Assembly (NCBI GenBank): GCA_031264885.1
Contig: JAISDM010000240.1
Span: forward strand, 1-12,131
Origin: Peptococcaceae bacterium
GTDB taxonomy: Bacteria; Bacillota; Peptococcia; DRI-13; UBA5745
DNA: 12,131 bases
Direction: 5' to 3'
Below, one piece after another: positions 5,471-12,073 of this stretch. Both the position numbers and the translations under genes were made by a program. The first letter of the stretch is position 1; each line of letters starts with the position of its first letter. The notes under the pieces are model-generated. The model saw nothing but the letters and a program-made list of their open reading frames with translations, was not told the DNA's origin and ran no database searches.

Positions 5471-6430
5471 TCATGTCTTGCGGTTCGCGTTCTTCTTCAT
5501 CCACCGGATGCTTTGCCCGGAAAATTTAAATACCTTGGACAGCCCCAGCAGGCGGTCGCTCAGCCGGTTCTCATAATGTTCCTCCATCTCGTCGGGGGTC
5601 AGGTTGGTGCTGATCATCCACGGCAAGCCGTGAACCACCCGCTCGTCCAGCAAATACAGCATCTGCTCCTGGGTGAAATCCGTCAGGCTCTCCGTGCCCA
5701 AATCATCGATGATCAGCAGATCCACTTGGTACAGGCTGTTCAAAGCCTCCATACTCTTATCTCTCCGCGAGAAATCCTCAAATCTGCTCTGCCGGATCCA
5801 GTCCAGGATCTTGCCGATCTTCAAATACAGCACCGTTTTGCCGGCCTGCAGCACATAATTCGCCACCGCGCTGCACAAATGGGTTTTGCCGGTGCCCACC
5901 GGCCCGTACAAAAGCAGGTTCTCCGGCCGCCCGCCGGAAGAAACCTTCTCGGCAAACAGCAGCGTTTCCTCCAGGATCCTGCGGTAAGCCGCCTGATCCT
6001 CGTACCAGTACAGCGAAAAAAGATCAAAGGTCTGCTCCGCCTGACCTGGCGCGAGCCCGCTGTTATTCCAGCGCGCCGCCCATTCTATGTTTTTCTGACA
6101 GTCGCATTTCTCTCCCGGCTCGACAAAACCCCTGTCCTGACACTTGGGACAATCCCATTGGGGTTCGTAGACAGAAAGATCCAGGCCGTATTTCCGCAGA
6201 GTCTCCAGCCGCCTCTGAAACAACCGCTCCTGCTCCCTGTCGATGGCCTCGCGCGCTTCCCGGGACCCCGACGCGGCCAGCAGATGGATGAGCTTCCCGG
6301 CGTTCGCGGCGATTTCCTGGGCAATATATTCCAATTCCGGATGGGCCCGATGAACGGCTTCCACATGCCTTTCCATCTCTTCTATTTTTCTGGCGCGCTT
6401 GGACGCCGTCTCCATATGCGGCTCAGTCAT
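5471..6430 (-). CDS. DnaC/DnaI-like helicase loader, AAA+ ATPase
   Basis: This 319-aa protein has an N-terminal helical region (1-85), a zinc-finger-like C94-P-K-C97 ... C109-D-C111 cluster, and a C-terminal AAA+ domain. Walker A is GPVGTGKT (176-183), Walker B is LLIIDDLG (238-245), sensor 1 is STN (274-276), and RLSDRLL (289-295) carries the likely arginine finger. This architecture is that of Firmicute DnaI/DnaC-type loaders, which place the replicative helicase on DNA. The zinc cluster argues against IstB, the transposon-linked relative, and no IstA transposase is nearby. ATG 6430 overlaps the stop of the DnaD gene by 8 bases, so translation is probably coupled, and the two products are expected to cooperate in replication initiation or restart. 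Whether this is the main or an accessory loader is unknown. Confidence 0.9.
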   Translation of the reverse strand: MTEPHMETASKRARKIEEMERHVEAVHRAHPELEYIAQEIAANAGKLIHLLAASGSREAREAIDREQERLFQRRLETLRKYGLDLSVYEPQWDCPKCQDRGFVEPGEKCDCQKNIEWAARWNNSGLAPGQAEQTFDLFSLYWYEDQAAYRRILEETLLFAEKVSSGGRPENLLLYGPVGTGKTHLCSAVANYVLQAGKTVLYLKIGKILDWIRQSRFEDFSRRDKSMEALNSLYQVDLLIIDDLGTESLTDFTQEQMLYLLDERVVHGLPWMISTNLTPDEMEEHYENRLSDRLLGLSKVFKFSGQSIRWMKKNANRKT

Positions 6431-7355
6431 CTTCCCACCTTCTGTTCCCGGAATGCGTAATGCGGCGGACGGACTGGGCTCTGGGCCGGTCCGCCCGCTG
6501 AGCGTCTTTCAGCTGATCATCATGGGTTTGGACCGCTTTCTCCGCGTCCGCCAAATCCGTCACGCCCTTCTGATGCCAATCCTCCAGAACCCTGTCCAGA
6601 TACTTGAAAGAAACATTGTTCGCCCGGACGGATTCCTCCGCCGCCCTCAGAATCAGCATATGGCTCATACCCCAATATTGATTCCACTTGACATACAGAT
6701 CCCTCTGAGGAATGGTCACCGCGCCGAACTGACCCAAATACCGCTTGATCTCTTCCACTTTTTTTTGGGTCCAGTCAATCTCATTCATAAACGAAGCCAG
6801 CTGATCCACCGTATACAGGCCGCCCTGATATACCTTCCCCGCGATGGTCCTGTAATCCTTTAACTGGCTCAGGCCCCTCGAAAAACACAGGTGAAAAAAC
6901 GTCAGTATAAACTCTGTGGTCCACCCGTATTTCAGGTTCAATTCCTGAATGAACTGCTTCTCCCTTAACGTCACCGTCAAACTGCCCCTCATCCGGTCCA
7001 GTTCCTTTAAAATCTTGCCGTAATCAAAATCCCCCGCCTCCATGACGGGTCTCTCTTCCCGCTCCCGGATCCAAATTTGATACAGCCGGTTCCATAAAGG
7101 CGAGAAAGAGATCCGGCGCGCCGTCCCCCCCGCCCAAACAGCCCATCCTTCCCCCAAAGCCCATCGAATCCAGGGGTCCTTGGCCAGCGTCTCCCCGGGT
7201 TGGCCGGTTCTGTGCTTGTTCAACGCCAGAACCAGGTATCCCAGGCATTCAGGGGACAGATTCAATTGCTGCATCTTGTCCAAAAGATAAACTGGAACGC
7301 CAACGGTTCCAGTTTCAAACATAAATTGGGAAAAATCTCCTTGTTCCTGTTCCAT
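6423..7355 (-). CDS. DnaD-domain replication initiation protein
   Basis: This protein is about 310 aa. Residues 1-100 look like the winged-helix N-terminus of DnaD/DnaB proteins (FETGTVGVPVYLLDKM near the start, then LSPECLGYLVLAL). The DnaD-like helical domains follow. The last one holds NVSFKYLDRVLEDWHQKGV (about 246-264), matching the Y-x(3)-(I/V)L-x-x-W motif that binds single-stranded DNA in this family. DnaD-type proteins remodel origin DNA and recruit the helicase loader, which is encoded directly downstream. The chosen start is ATG 7355, 7 bases after GAGG. ATG 7361 is in frame, but only one base separates it from GAGG. The upstream NTPase gene ends at 7365, inside this ribosome-binding site, so translation is coupled. 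The C-terminal 45 residues are charged and unremarkable. Confidence 0.88.
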   Translation of the reverse strand: MEQEQGDFSQFMFETGTVGVPVYLLDKMQQLNLSPECLGYLVLALNKHRTGQPGETLAKDPWIRWALGEGWAVWAGGTARRISFSPLWNRLYQIWIREREERPVMEAGDFDYGKILKELDRMRGSLTVTLREKQFIQELNLKYGWTTEFILTFFHLCFSRGLSQLKDYRTIAGKVYQGGLYTVDQLASFMNEIDWTQKKVEEIKRYLGQFGAVTIPQRDLYVKWNQYWGMSHMLILRAAEESVRANNVSFKYLDRVLEDWHQKGVTDLADAEKAVQTHDDQLKDAQRADRPRAQSVRRITHSGNRRWEDD

Positions 7356-7364
7356 ATCCATTCC

Positions 7365-8171
7365 TCATTTATCCAAATATTTAACCCAAATATGAACCTC
7401 AGACACCACCAAACCGGTCAGCCATTGGATCTGCGTTTGGATTTTACCTTGGAGTTCCTGAGATACTTTATGCAAAGCCGCCCCATACGAACCGGTCACT
7501 TCCAGCCTCATCACCATGCTGTTTTCTTTGATTTCCGCCGAAACCCGGTTGATCTCCACGACTCCTTGAATCTGCGCGGCCAGATGCCGCGCCATCTGCG
7601 TGACCGCCTGATTGGTGATCACCAACTTCCCAATCAGACTGAACCGGGGCTGAACAATGGTTTTTTCCCCCATCTTCTGACTGTGTTTTTTTCCGAAAAA
7701 ATAACGGATCGGATTCAAAAAATAGCCCGGCAAATCCTGCTTGACTTCCACCACCGGCACAGGAATCACGTGCATCCCATAATTATTGCGCAGGTCCAGC
7801 GCCGTCTGTATCTCCTCCGGGCTGGCCACCTGAGCGATATCGATGATTCGGGATATCTTCGGGAGTTCCAGGGTTCGCGCGATCCGCTCCGCCATGCGAA
7901 CCGAAGTCCCCAGCACCAAAATCCGGGAAGGGCCGATTTCTTCTATCTTGCGTTTTATCTCCTCCGCGTGATTCGGATCCAACAAAATGGCGCGCTTAAC
8001 CGCTTTCAGCGCCGTAGCCTCGCCCTTCGCCGAAAAACCCGCCATTTTTTGCCCGTCCTTGATTAATATTCCGTCGTCAATGACCACGTCAATATCGTTC
8101 TCATAAGCCACCGTTATGGCGTGATGGCTTTTGCCCGTGCCGCTTTTCCCAACCAACGCGTAAACTTCCAT
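7365..8171 (-). CDS. P-loop NTPase fused to an Asp23/Gls24 domain
   Basis: This 268-aa protein has two parts. The N-terminal part starts with a Walker A motif, GKSGTGKS (8-15), and a Walker B-like strand, DVVIDDG (28-34). A Rossmann-like region with hydrophobic strands (ILVLGTS 84-90; IIDIAQVASPEEI 109-121; MHVIPVPVVEV 133-143) follows. The C-terminal part (about 174-265) matches the Asp23/Gls24 envelope-stress family: paired short strands, VTGSYGAALHKVSQELQGKI (225-244), then TGLVVSEVHIWVKYL (252-266). No membrane segment or signal peptide is visible, so it should be cytoplasmic or peripherally associated. It has a GGGGGA site 8 bases before ATG 8171. It sits 42 bases after perR and 9 before the DnaD gene. 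The function of the fusion is unknown to me; ATP binding is well supported by motif, its partner is not. Confidence 0.75.
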   Translation of the reverse strand: MEVYALVGKSGTGKSHHAITVAYENDIDVVIDDGILIKDGQKMAGFSAKGEATALKAVKRAILLDPNHAEEIKRKIEEIGPSRILVLGTSVRMAERIARTLELPKISRIIDIAQVASPEEIQTALDLRNNYGMHVIPVPVVEVKQDLPGYFLNPIRYFFGKKHSQKMGEKTIVQPRFSLIGKLVITNQAVTQMARHLAAQIQGVVEINRVSAEIKENSMVMRLEVTGSYGAALHKVSQELQGKIQTQIQWLTGLVVSEVHIWVKYLDK

Positions 8172-8213
8172 TTGGTTCGTCCCCCGTCCGCCCGGCGTCC
8201 TGCCCGGCGGTCC

Positions 8214-8630
8214 TTACCCGGCGTCCTCCCGGTCAAGGGCGCCCGCCGCCAGGCACGCGCTGCACACCCCGCTGAATTCCAGCCGGTGGGTTTCAATCCG
8301 ATGCCCGTCGCCGGTCTCAGTCAGTTTGGATAACTGATCCACCAGCGGCATGTCCACATCGTACACCCTATGGCAAATCCGGCAGCGGTAATGATAATGA
8401 TTGACGGGTATCCCATCATAACATTTGTACGCGCCGCCAAAACTCAGTTCCATGATTTCGCCCAATTCCTTCAGCAGATTTAAATTGCGGTACACGGTGC
8501 CCAAACTGATCTCAGGGATCCTCTCCCGGGCTTTTTCGTAAATCCATTCCGCGGTGGGATGAGTGTTCGTAGACCTCAGCAGCTCCAATATGATTTTCTT
8601 TTGTCGGGTCATGCGTCGATTTTTTTCCAT
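8214..8630 (-). CDS. perR: PerR-type Fur-family transcriptional regulator
   Basis: This is a 138-aa metal-dependent repressor. A winged helix (RRMTRQKKIILELL; ISLGTVYRNLNLL, 41-53) binds DNA. By alignment with B. subtilis PerR from memory, all five regulatory-metal ligands are present: H24 (H37), D72 (D85), H78 and H80 (H91, H93) and D91 (D104). The structural zinc site is C83-x2-C86 and C123-x2-C126. The aspartate in place of Fur's glutamate points to peroxide sensing by metal-catalysed histidine oxidation. The chosen start is ATG 8630, with GAGG 9 bases upstream. In-frame TTG 8651 and ATG 8645 are less likely, because the predicted promoter would start transcription near 8646. It is the first gene of the leftward block with the NTPase, DnaD and DnaC-like genes. 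Confidence 0.9.
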   Translation of the reverse strand: MEKNRRMTRQKKIILELLRSTNTHPTAEWIYEKARERIPEISLGTVYRNLNLLKELGEIMELSFGGAYKCYDGIPVNHYHYRCRICHRVYDVDMPLVDQLSKLTETGDGHRIETHRLEFSGVCSACLAAGALDREDAG

Positions 8631-8652
8631 ATTTTCGTTCCTCATAAACAAA

Positions 8653-8681
8653 AGTATGCCTCATTTTCCGCAAAAACGCAA
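8653..8681 (-). promoter_or_regulatory. Promoter of perR and probably the downstream replication genes
   Basis: On the minus strand, -35 TTGCGT (8681-8676) and -10 CATACT (8658-8653) are separated by 17 bases. The predicted start near 8646 gives a short leader before ATG 8630. No canonical PerR box (TTATAAT-N-ATTATAA) overlaps it, so autoregulation is not evident. Confidence 0.55.
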
Positions 8682-8712
8682 GTCAAACTTTGGGAATCCG
8701 CGTCCGCCTAGC

Positions 8713-8779
8713 GGGCGGCAGAATGCCGCCCCTACAGGCGCGTCGCTCACGGTACCGTAGGGGCGGCATCCTGCCGCCC
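8713..8779. repeat. Paired inverted GGGCGGCA repeats between perR and the flavoprotein gene
   Basis: Two 23-base units (8713-8735 and 8757-8779) are reverse complements with one mismatch. They face each other across a 21-base spacer. Each unit is itself a hairpin with a core like GGGCGGCAGAATGCCGCCC. The family also occurs at 394-459 and 5282-5353. The right unit lies inside the 3' end of the flavoprotein gene and supplies its final codons and, through the spacer, its stop. Confidence 0.85.
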
Positions 8780-10024
8780 GGCGGCCGACCGGCCTGCCAG
8801 GAAGCCGGAAGCCCACGCCCACTGAAGGTTGTATCCCCCGCAGTCGCCGTCAATATCCACCATCTCCCCGGAAAAATACAGCCCCTCCACCAATTTGGAC
8901 TCCATGCTCCGGGCGGATATCTCCTCCGTCAAGACGCCGCCCGCCGTCACCTGGGCGTTCGTCCATCCCCGGAGCCCCCGCGCCGGGATCCGCCAATCCC
9001 AAAACAAGCGGCCCAAACGCTCCACATCCTCACGGCGCAATTGAGACACCGTCCCCTTCCGGTGGAACAATCCCGCCAGTTTTAACAGAACCTGCCCCAG
9101 CCGCTTGTTGACAAAACCCACCAGACATTGGGATATGGGCCAATCGCCCAATATTTGAAAACGGCGTTCCAGACAAGACAGGATCTCATCGGGCCGCCAC
9201 CGATCCAGCAGACATAATCTCAGCTCGCAGACCGCGGTATCATTCTCCCTCAATATCTCCCCGGCCTTCCGGCTCAATTGAAGGATGGGCGGGCCGGATA
9301 CGCCATAATTCGTAAATAACAGATCCCCCCGCTCCCGCCGCGCCTCCTCGCCGTCTTTCAGCACCGCCGCGGCGCCCTCTATTCTGACCCCCGACAAAAA
9401 GGGAAAGAAATCGCCTTCCAGTTTCAGCTGCGCCAGCGCCGGAAACAGCTCCGAAACACGGTGCCCCAGCAGAGACGCCAGCTCATAGCTTTGGCCGTCG
9501 CATCCCGGCGCCGCCTTGCCCCCGCACGCCAAAATCACACAGTCGCCCTGGTACCGGCCTCCGGAAGCGCATTCCACAAAGAATGTCCGGCGGGATCCCT
9601 CAAGCTCCCATCGGACGGCGGTCACACGCTCGCCGCAGTGTACGGCCACGCCCTGTTTTTCCATGGCAAACATCAGCACATCCAGCACGGCCGACGCCTG
9701 ATCACACAATGGGTATACCTTCCCGTCCCGCTCCGCCTTCGTCTCCAGCCCAATCCCCCGGAACAGCTCCCGAACCGCGGCCGGATCCAGCAAAGACAGG
9801 GCGTGTTCCGCGAACAGCGGATGGGCGCCGTGATAGAAGCCGGCCCCGGCGTTCTCATTGGTCAGATTGCAGCGCCCGTTGCCTGTGCCCAGAAGCTTCT
9901 TCCCGACCCTGGGGTTCTTCTCTATAACGACCGCTTCCGCGCCGCTCCGGCCGGCCGCCAGCGCGGCCATCATACCGCTCGCGCCGCCGCCGACCACCAC
10001 CACCCGCCGCCTTACCGTTTCCAT
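8747..10024 (-). CDS. HI0933-family FAD-dependent oxidoreductase
   Basis: This 425-aa flavoprotein belongs to the HI0933/YhiN family of NAD(P)/FAD-dependent oxidoreductases, whose physiological substrate is poorly defined. The FAD-binding Rossmann motif VVVVGGGASG (8-17) leads to E35, expected to bind the adenosine ribose. The hallmark GKKLLGTGNGRCNLTN (41-56) follows. Further family blocks are LLFTNYGVSGPPILQLSR (235-252) and GGYNLQWAWASGFLAG (396-411) near the end. Family members usually end soon after the AGRSA segment. Here GRQDAAPTVP (416-425) follows, and it is encoded by an inserted palindromic repeat. Its ATG overlaps the 3' end of the GNAT gene by 13 bases and has no good ribosome-binding site, so reinitiation after the GNAT stop is likely. 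Confidence 0.92.
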   Translation of the reverse strand: METVRRRVVVVGGGASGMMAALAAGRSGAEAVVIEKNPRVGKKLLGTGNGRCNLTNENAGAGFYHGAHPLFAEHALSLLDPAAVRELFRGIGLETKAERDGKVYPLCDQASAVLDVLMFAMEKQGVAVHCGERVTAVRWELEGSRRTFFVECASGGRYQGDCVILACGGKAAPGCDGQSYELASLLGHRVSELFPALAQLKLEGDFFPFLSGVRIEGAAAVLKDGEEARRERGDLLFTNYGVSGPPILQLSRKAGEILRENDTAVCELRLCLLDRWRPDEILSCLERRFQILGDWPISQCLVGFVNKRLGQVLLKLAGLFHRKGTVSQLRREDVERLGRLFWDWRIPARGLRGWTNAQVTAGGVLTEEISARSMESKLVEGLYFSGEMVDIDGDCGGYNLQWAWASGFLAGRSAAGRQDAAPTVP

Positions 10025-10578
10025 TTCGGCACAATGGGCAGCCGTTCATATTCTTCTTTGAGCAAGCCCAGCACCCACACGTCCCAATAGCGTCCCTCCG
10101 CGAACCGGTGCCGTCTCAGGCGGCCCTCGGAAACAAATCCGAAGTTCATGCCCATCTTCAAGCCCTGGGGCTGGTTCTCACAGGCAAAAATATAGGTCCG
10201 TTCCAAGCCCAATTCATAGTAAGCGATGTCCAGCAGCACAATCAAAACATCCAGCCCGTACCCCGCCAGCCGCATCTCCTTCTCGCCGATGCCCAGCAGC
10301 ACCTCCGCGTTGCGGTTCGACCGGTCGATCCGTCTCAAACAGCAAATGCCCACAGGCGCCAGATCCCGCTTCCTCAGCACCATGTACGTCAGTTTTTCCG
10401 CGCGGGGATCCATAATTCCCGCCTGATGCCTTTGAATATCCCCGCAGATGGCGTCCATCTCAACGCTGTCATATTCGTCGTAAGTGGTGCGAAAATCCTT
10501 ATCCATGTACCAGGACTGCAATATGGGCGCGTCTTCCTGCGTCAGGGGCCTTAGCACGATCTTCCGCCCTTTTAACAT
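10012..10578 (-). CDS. GNAT-family N-acetyltransferase (RimJ/RimL-like)
   Basis: This 188-aa acyl-CoA-dependent acetyltransferase opens with KIVLRPLTQEDAPILQSWY, typical of the RimJ/RimL branch that modifies protein N-termini or small amines. The acetyl-CoA pyrophosphate-binding motif is R103-L-A-G106-Y-G108. It is followed by the long helix 109-122 and the ERTYIFACENQPQGLKMGMNFGF block (126-148), where N135 and the G-F turn are usual. The substrate cannot be inferred. Its ATG overlaps the stop of the DUF1015 gene by 7 bases (ATGTTAA), and an AGGTGA site lies upstream. It is the middle gene of a three-gene overlapping operon. Confidence 0.9.
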   Translation of the reverse strand: MLKGRKIVLRPLTQEDAPILQSWYMDKDFRTTYDEYDSVEMDAICGDIQRHQAGIMDPRAEKLTYMVLRKRDLAPVGICCLRRIDRSNRNAEVLLGIGEKEMRLAGYGLDVLIVLLDIAYYELGLERTYIFACENQPQGLKMGMNFGFVSEGRLRRHRFAEGRYWDVWVLGLLKEEYERLPIVPKWKR

Positions 10579-11744
10579 AGTCTCTCACCTGCCTGAATCT
10601 TAAGCGCAAACAGACCGGATAATATTTTGGGAGCAAAAAACGTGGACTTCTCCGGCATCACAATGTTCGGGTCATGGACGCCCAGATCCGCCACGGCCAT
10701 CAGCTCCCGGATATCCACCGGATGCAGCGCCACAGCCAAATCATAGGCGCCTTTGTCGACCAAGTCCGTCATCTTGTTCATCTCAGATTCCGGATAAAAA
10801 TCGAAATGTTTCTCATCCTCGATCATCTCCGGCGACAGCCCCAGCAGGGGATAGAGCTCCTCTTCCAGGATCCGGCAATCCAGCCGCCCTATGGGATCGT
10901 CCGGGATACGCCCGGCCTTCATCGAAAAAATCCCTTCCCGCGCGTAAATCATGAAGCTGTTCTTAGGCGGCGTCCTGAACTGATTCTCAGACACCAGGGC
11001 CAAACGGTCCCGCACCGTCTGGAAACCTCTGAGGCCGCTGACCACCCGGTTGTATGCCAGAATCTCAGCGTCGTCGGTCTCGCAGATATACGCCAGACAA
11101 TGGTCCTGCCCCAAACACAGAGCGCTGTGATAACGGTGATGCCCGTCCGCGATATACAAAGGCTCATGAGCGGCGAACTCCTTCAGCGCCCTCGCCTCCT
11201 TGCCGTCCTCCGGAATCCGGAACACCCGGTTGACGATTCCGTGAAGCTCCGACGCTTTCGCGAAATCGGAAGTGAACTCATAAAGGGGCGGGAACTCATC
11301 CGCCACCTGATCCAACACCACCCGCACCGGACTTTTGGTCAGCAGCCAAACCGGTTCAAACGCGTACCCCGTTTCCCGCGTCAGCCACATTCTCCTCTCG
11401 ACTTTTTCGTCGAAGGTTTTTTCGTGCCGGATGATATCCCCGGTTTCATATCCCGACACCTTCACCCCAGTCAAAAAACCGCGGCGTATTTTATCGCCGT
11501 AGCGCTGTTCATACACATACATGGCCGGTTCGTCGTCACGGATCAATACGGATTCCCTGATAAACCGCGCCAGCGTCTCCTTAGGATGATCCCCCAGCGT
11601 AATATGGAACAGAGATTTATCGTTTTTTCGCAGATGATGCTCTAATTTGGATCCTTCCTTGACGACGTCATATGGAGGGCAGGTTATTTGCGCGGCCATT
11701 TCCCGAGGCGGCCGCAGTCCCTTTAAACCGCATATTTCAGCCAA
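10572..11744 (-). CDS. DUF1015 family protein
   Basis: This 390-aa cytoplasmic protein belongs to the uncharacterised DUF1015 family (COG4198). Signatures are CPPYDVV (22-28), IIRHEKTF (104-111) and ADGHHRYHSA (199-208); the conserved His cluster suggests a catalytic or metal site. Length is close to the usual ~400. I chose the TTG start at 11744 because GGGAGGTGA lies 7 bases upstream and the protein then opens MAEICGLKGLRPP, like other members. An in-frame ATG at 11759 would put that ribosome-binding site inside the gene and has none of its own. It is first in the operon with the GNAT and flavoprotein genes. The function is not established. Confidence 0.88.
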   Translation of the reverse strand: MAEICGLKGLRPPREMAAQITCPPYDVVKEGSKLEHHLRKNDKSLFHITLGDHPKETLARFIRESVLIRDDEPAMYVYEQRYGDKIRRGFLTGVKVSGYETGDIIRHEKTFDEKVERRMWLTRETGYAFEPVWLLTKSPVRVVLDQVADEFPPLYEFTSDFAKASELHGIVNRVFRIPEDGKEARALKEFAAHEPLYIADGHHRYHSALCLGQDHCLAYICETDDAEILAYNRVVSGLRGFQTVRDRLALVSENQFRTPPKNSFMIYAREGIFSMKAGRIPDDPIGRLDCRILEEELYPLLGLSPEMIEDEKHFDFYPESEMNKMTDLVDKGAYDLAVALHPVDIRELMAVADLGVHDPNIVMPEKSTFFAPKILSGLFALKIQAGERLC

Positions 11745-11776
11745 ACCGTCACCTCCCATCGGCGAATTAATTTCTC

Positions 11777-11805
11777 TTGTTTTTTACTCTATTACCTATT
11801 ATAAT
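11777..11805 (+). promoter_or_regulatory. Promoter of the DUF1858 gene, sharing its -10 with the divergent operon
   Basis: On the plus strand, -35 TTGTTT (11777-11782) and -10 TATAAT (11800-11805) are separated by 17 bases. The expected start near 11812 gives a leader of about 64 bases. The self-complementary ATTATAAT run makes both -10 elements, so the two promoters overlap from -35 to -10. Confidence 0.65.
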
Positions 11806-11826
11806 ATGATTATGACAGCAATTCAA
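11798..11826 (-). promoter_or_regulatory. Promoter of the DUF1015-GNAT-flavoprotein operon
   Basis: On the minus strand, -35 TTGAAT (11826-11821) and -10 TATAAT (11803-11798) are separated by 17 bases. Transcription should start near 11791. The -10 overlaps, base for base, that of the divergent DUF1858 promoter, so one polymerase probably excludes the other. An imperfect inverted repeat, TTATAAT-ATG-ATTATGA (11799-11815), covers the site. It resembles a PerR box but has a 3-base rather than 1-base centre. Confidence 0.7.
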
Positions 11827-11829
11827 TGC

Positions 11830-11848
11830 GCCGCCCCGTCATGGCGGC
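11830..11848 (+). promoter_or_regulatory. Small hairpin in the DUF1858 leader
   Basis: GCCGCC (11830-11835) and GGCGGC (11843-11848) form a 6-bp GC stem with a 7-base loop, ending 12 bases before the AAGGAGGT ribosome-binding site (11861-11868). It leaves that site free, so a stabilising role is as likely as regulation. Confidence 0.35.
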
Positions 11849-11875
11849 AAAATAACGGGTAAGGAGGTCATTCAA

Positions 11876-12073
11876 ATGGAAATCACAAAAGAAATGTCCA
11901 TCACCGAGATCGTCGTCAAATACCCCGAGACAGCAGAAATGCTTATGAGGCGCGGTATGGGATGCCTCGGCTGCGCGGCCGCACAGTTTGAATCTCTTGC
12001 CGAAGGCGCGGGCGCCCACGGCATTGATATCGACTCGCTGGTTAAAGATTTGAACCACCTGGTCGCCGTATAA
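11876..12073 (+). CDS. DUF1858 domain redox-disulfide protein
   Basis: This 65-aa protein consists almost wholly of a DUF1858 domain, which includes the hybrid-cluster-protein-associated redox disulfide type. MSITEIVVKYPETAEMLMRRGM (7-28) leads to the C30-L-G-C33 pair in GCLGCAAAQFESLAEGA, followed by AHGIDIDSLVKDL. The CxxC pair is expected to form a reversible disulfide or bind a metal or cofactor. Such small proteins are common in anaerobes, and larger enzymes carry the domain at a terminus. A strong AAGGAGGT lies 7 bases before ATG. No hybrid cluster protein gene is visible; the window ends 58 bases downstream. Its promoter is shared back-to-back with the DUF1015 operon. Confidence 0.92.
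   Translation: MEITKEMSITEIVVKYPETAEMLMRRGMGCLGCAAAQFESLAEGAGAHGIDIDSLVKDLNHLVAV

Noticed and set aside
5471..6430. IstB transposition helper as the identity of the DnaC-like protein
   Set aside because: The C94-x2-C97/C109-x-C111 cluster, the coupling to a DnaD gene and the absence of IstA or insertion-sequence ends favour a helicase loader.
5303..6460. Long plus-strand open frame (385 codons) opposite the helicase-loader gene
   Set aside because: It is antisense to a convincing AAA+ gene, begins within repeats, and has no recognisable domain or ribosome-binding site.
7200..8066. Plus-strand open frame opposite the DnaD and NTPase genes
   Set aside because: It spans two real genes in antisense and has no family-like motif.
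10674..11645. Long plus-strand open frame opposite the DUF1015 gene
   Set aside because: The minus strand encodes clear DUF1015 motifs; the plus frame is rich in His, Arg, Gln and Pro, as expected for the antisense of a GC-rich gene.
11876..12073. Hybrid cluster protein operon
   Set aside because: Only the small DUF1858 protein is present; no hybrid cluster protein gene lies in the window.
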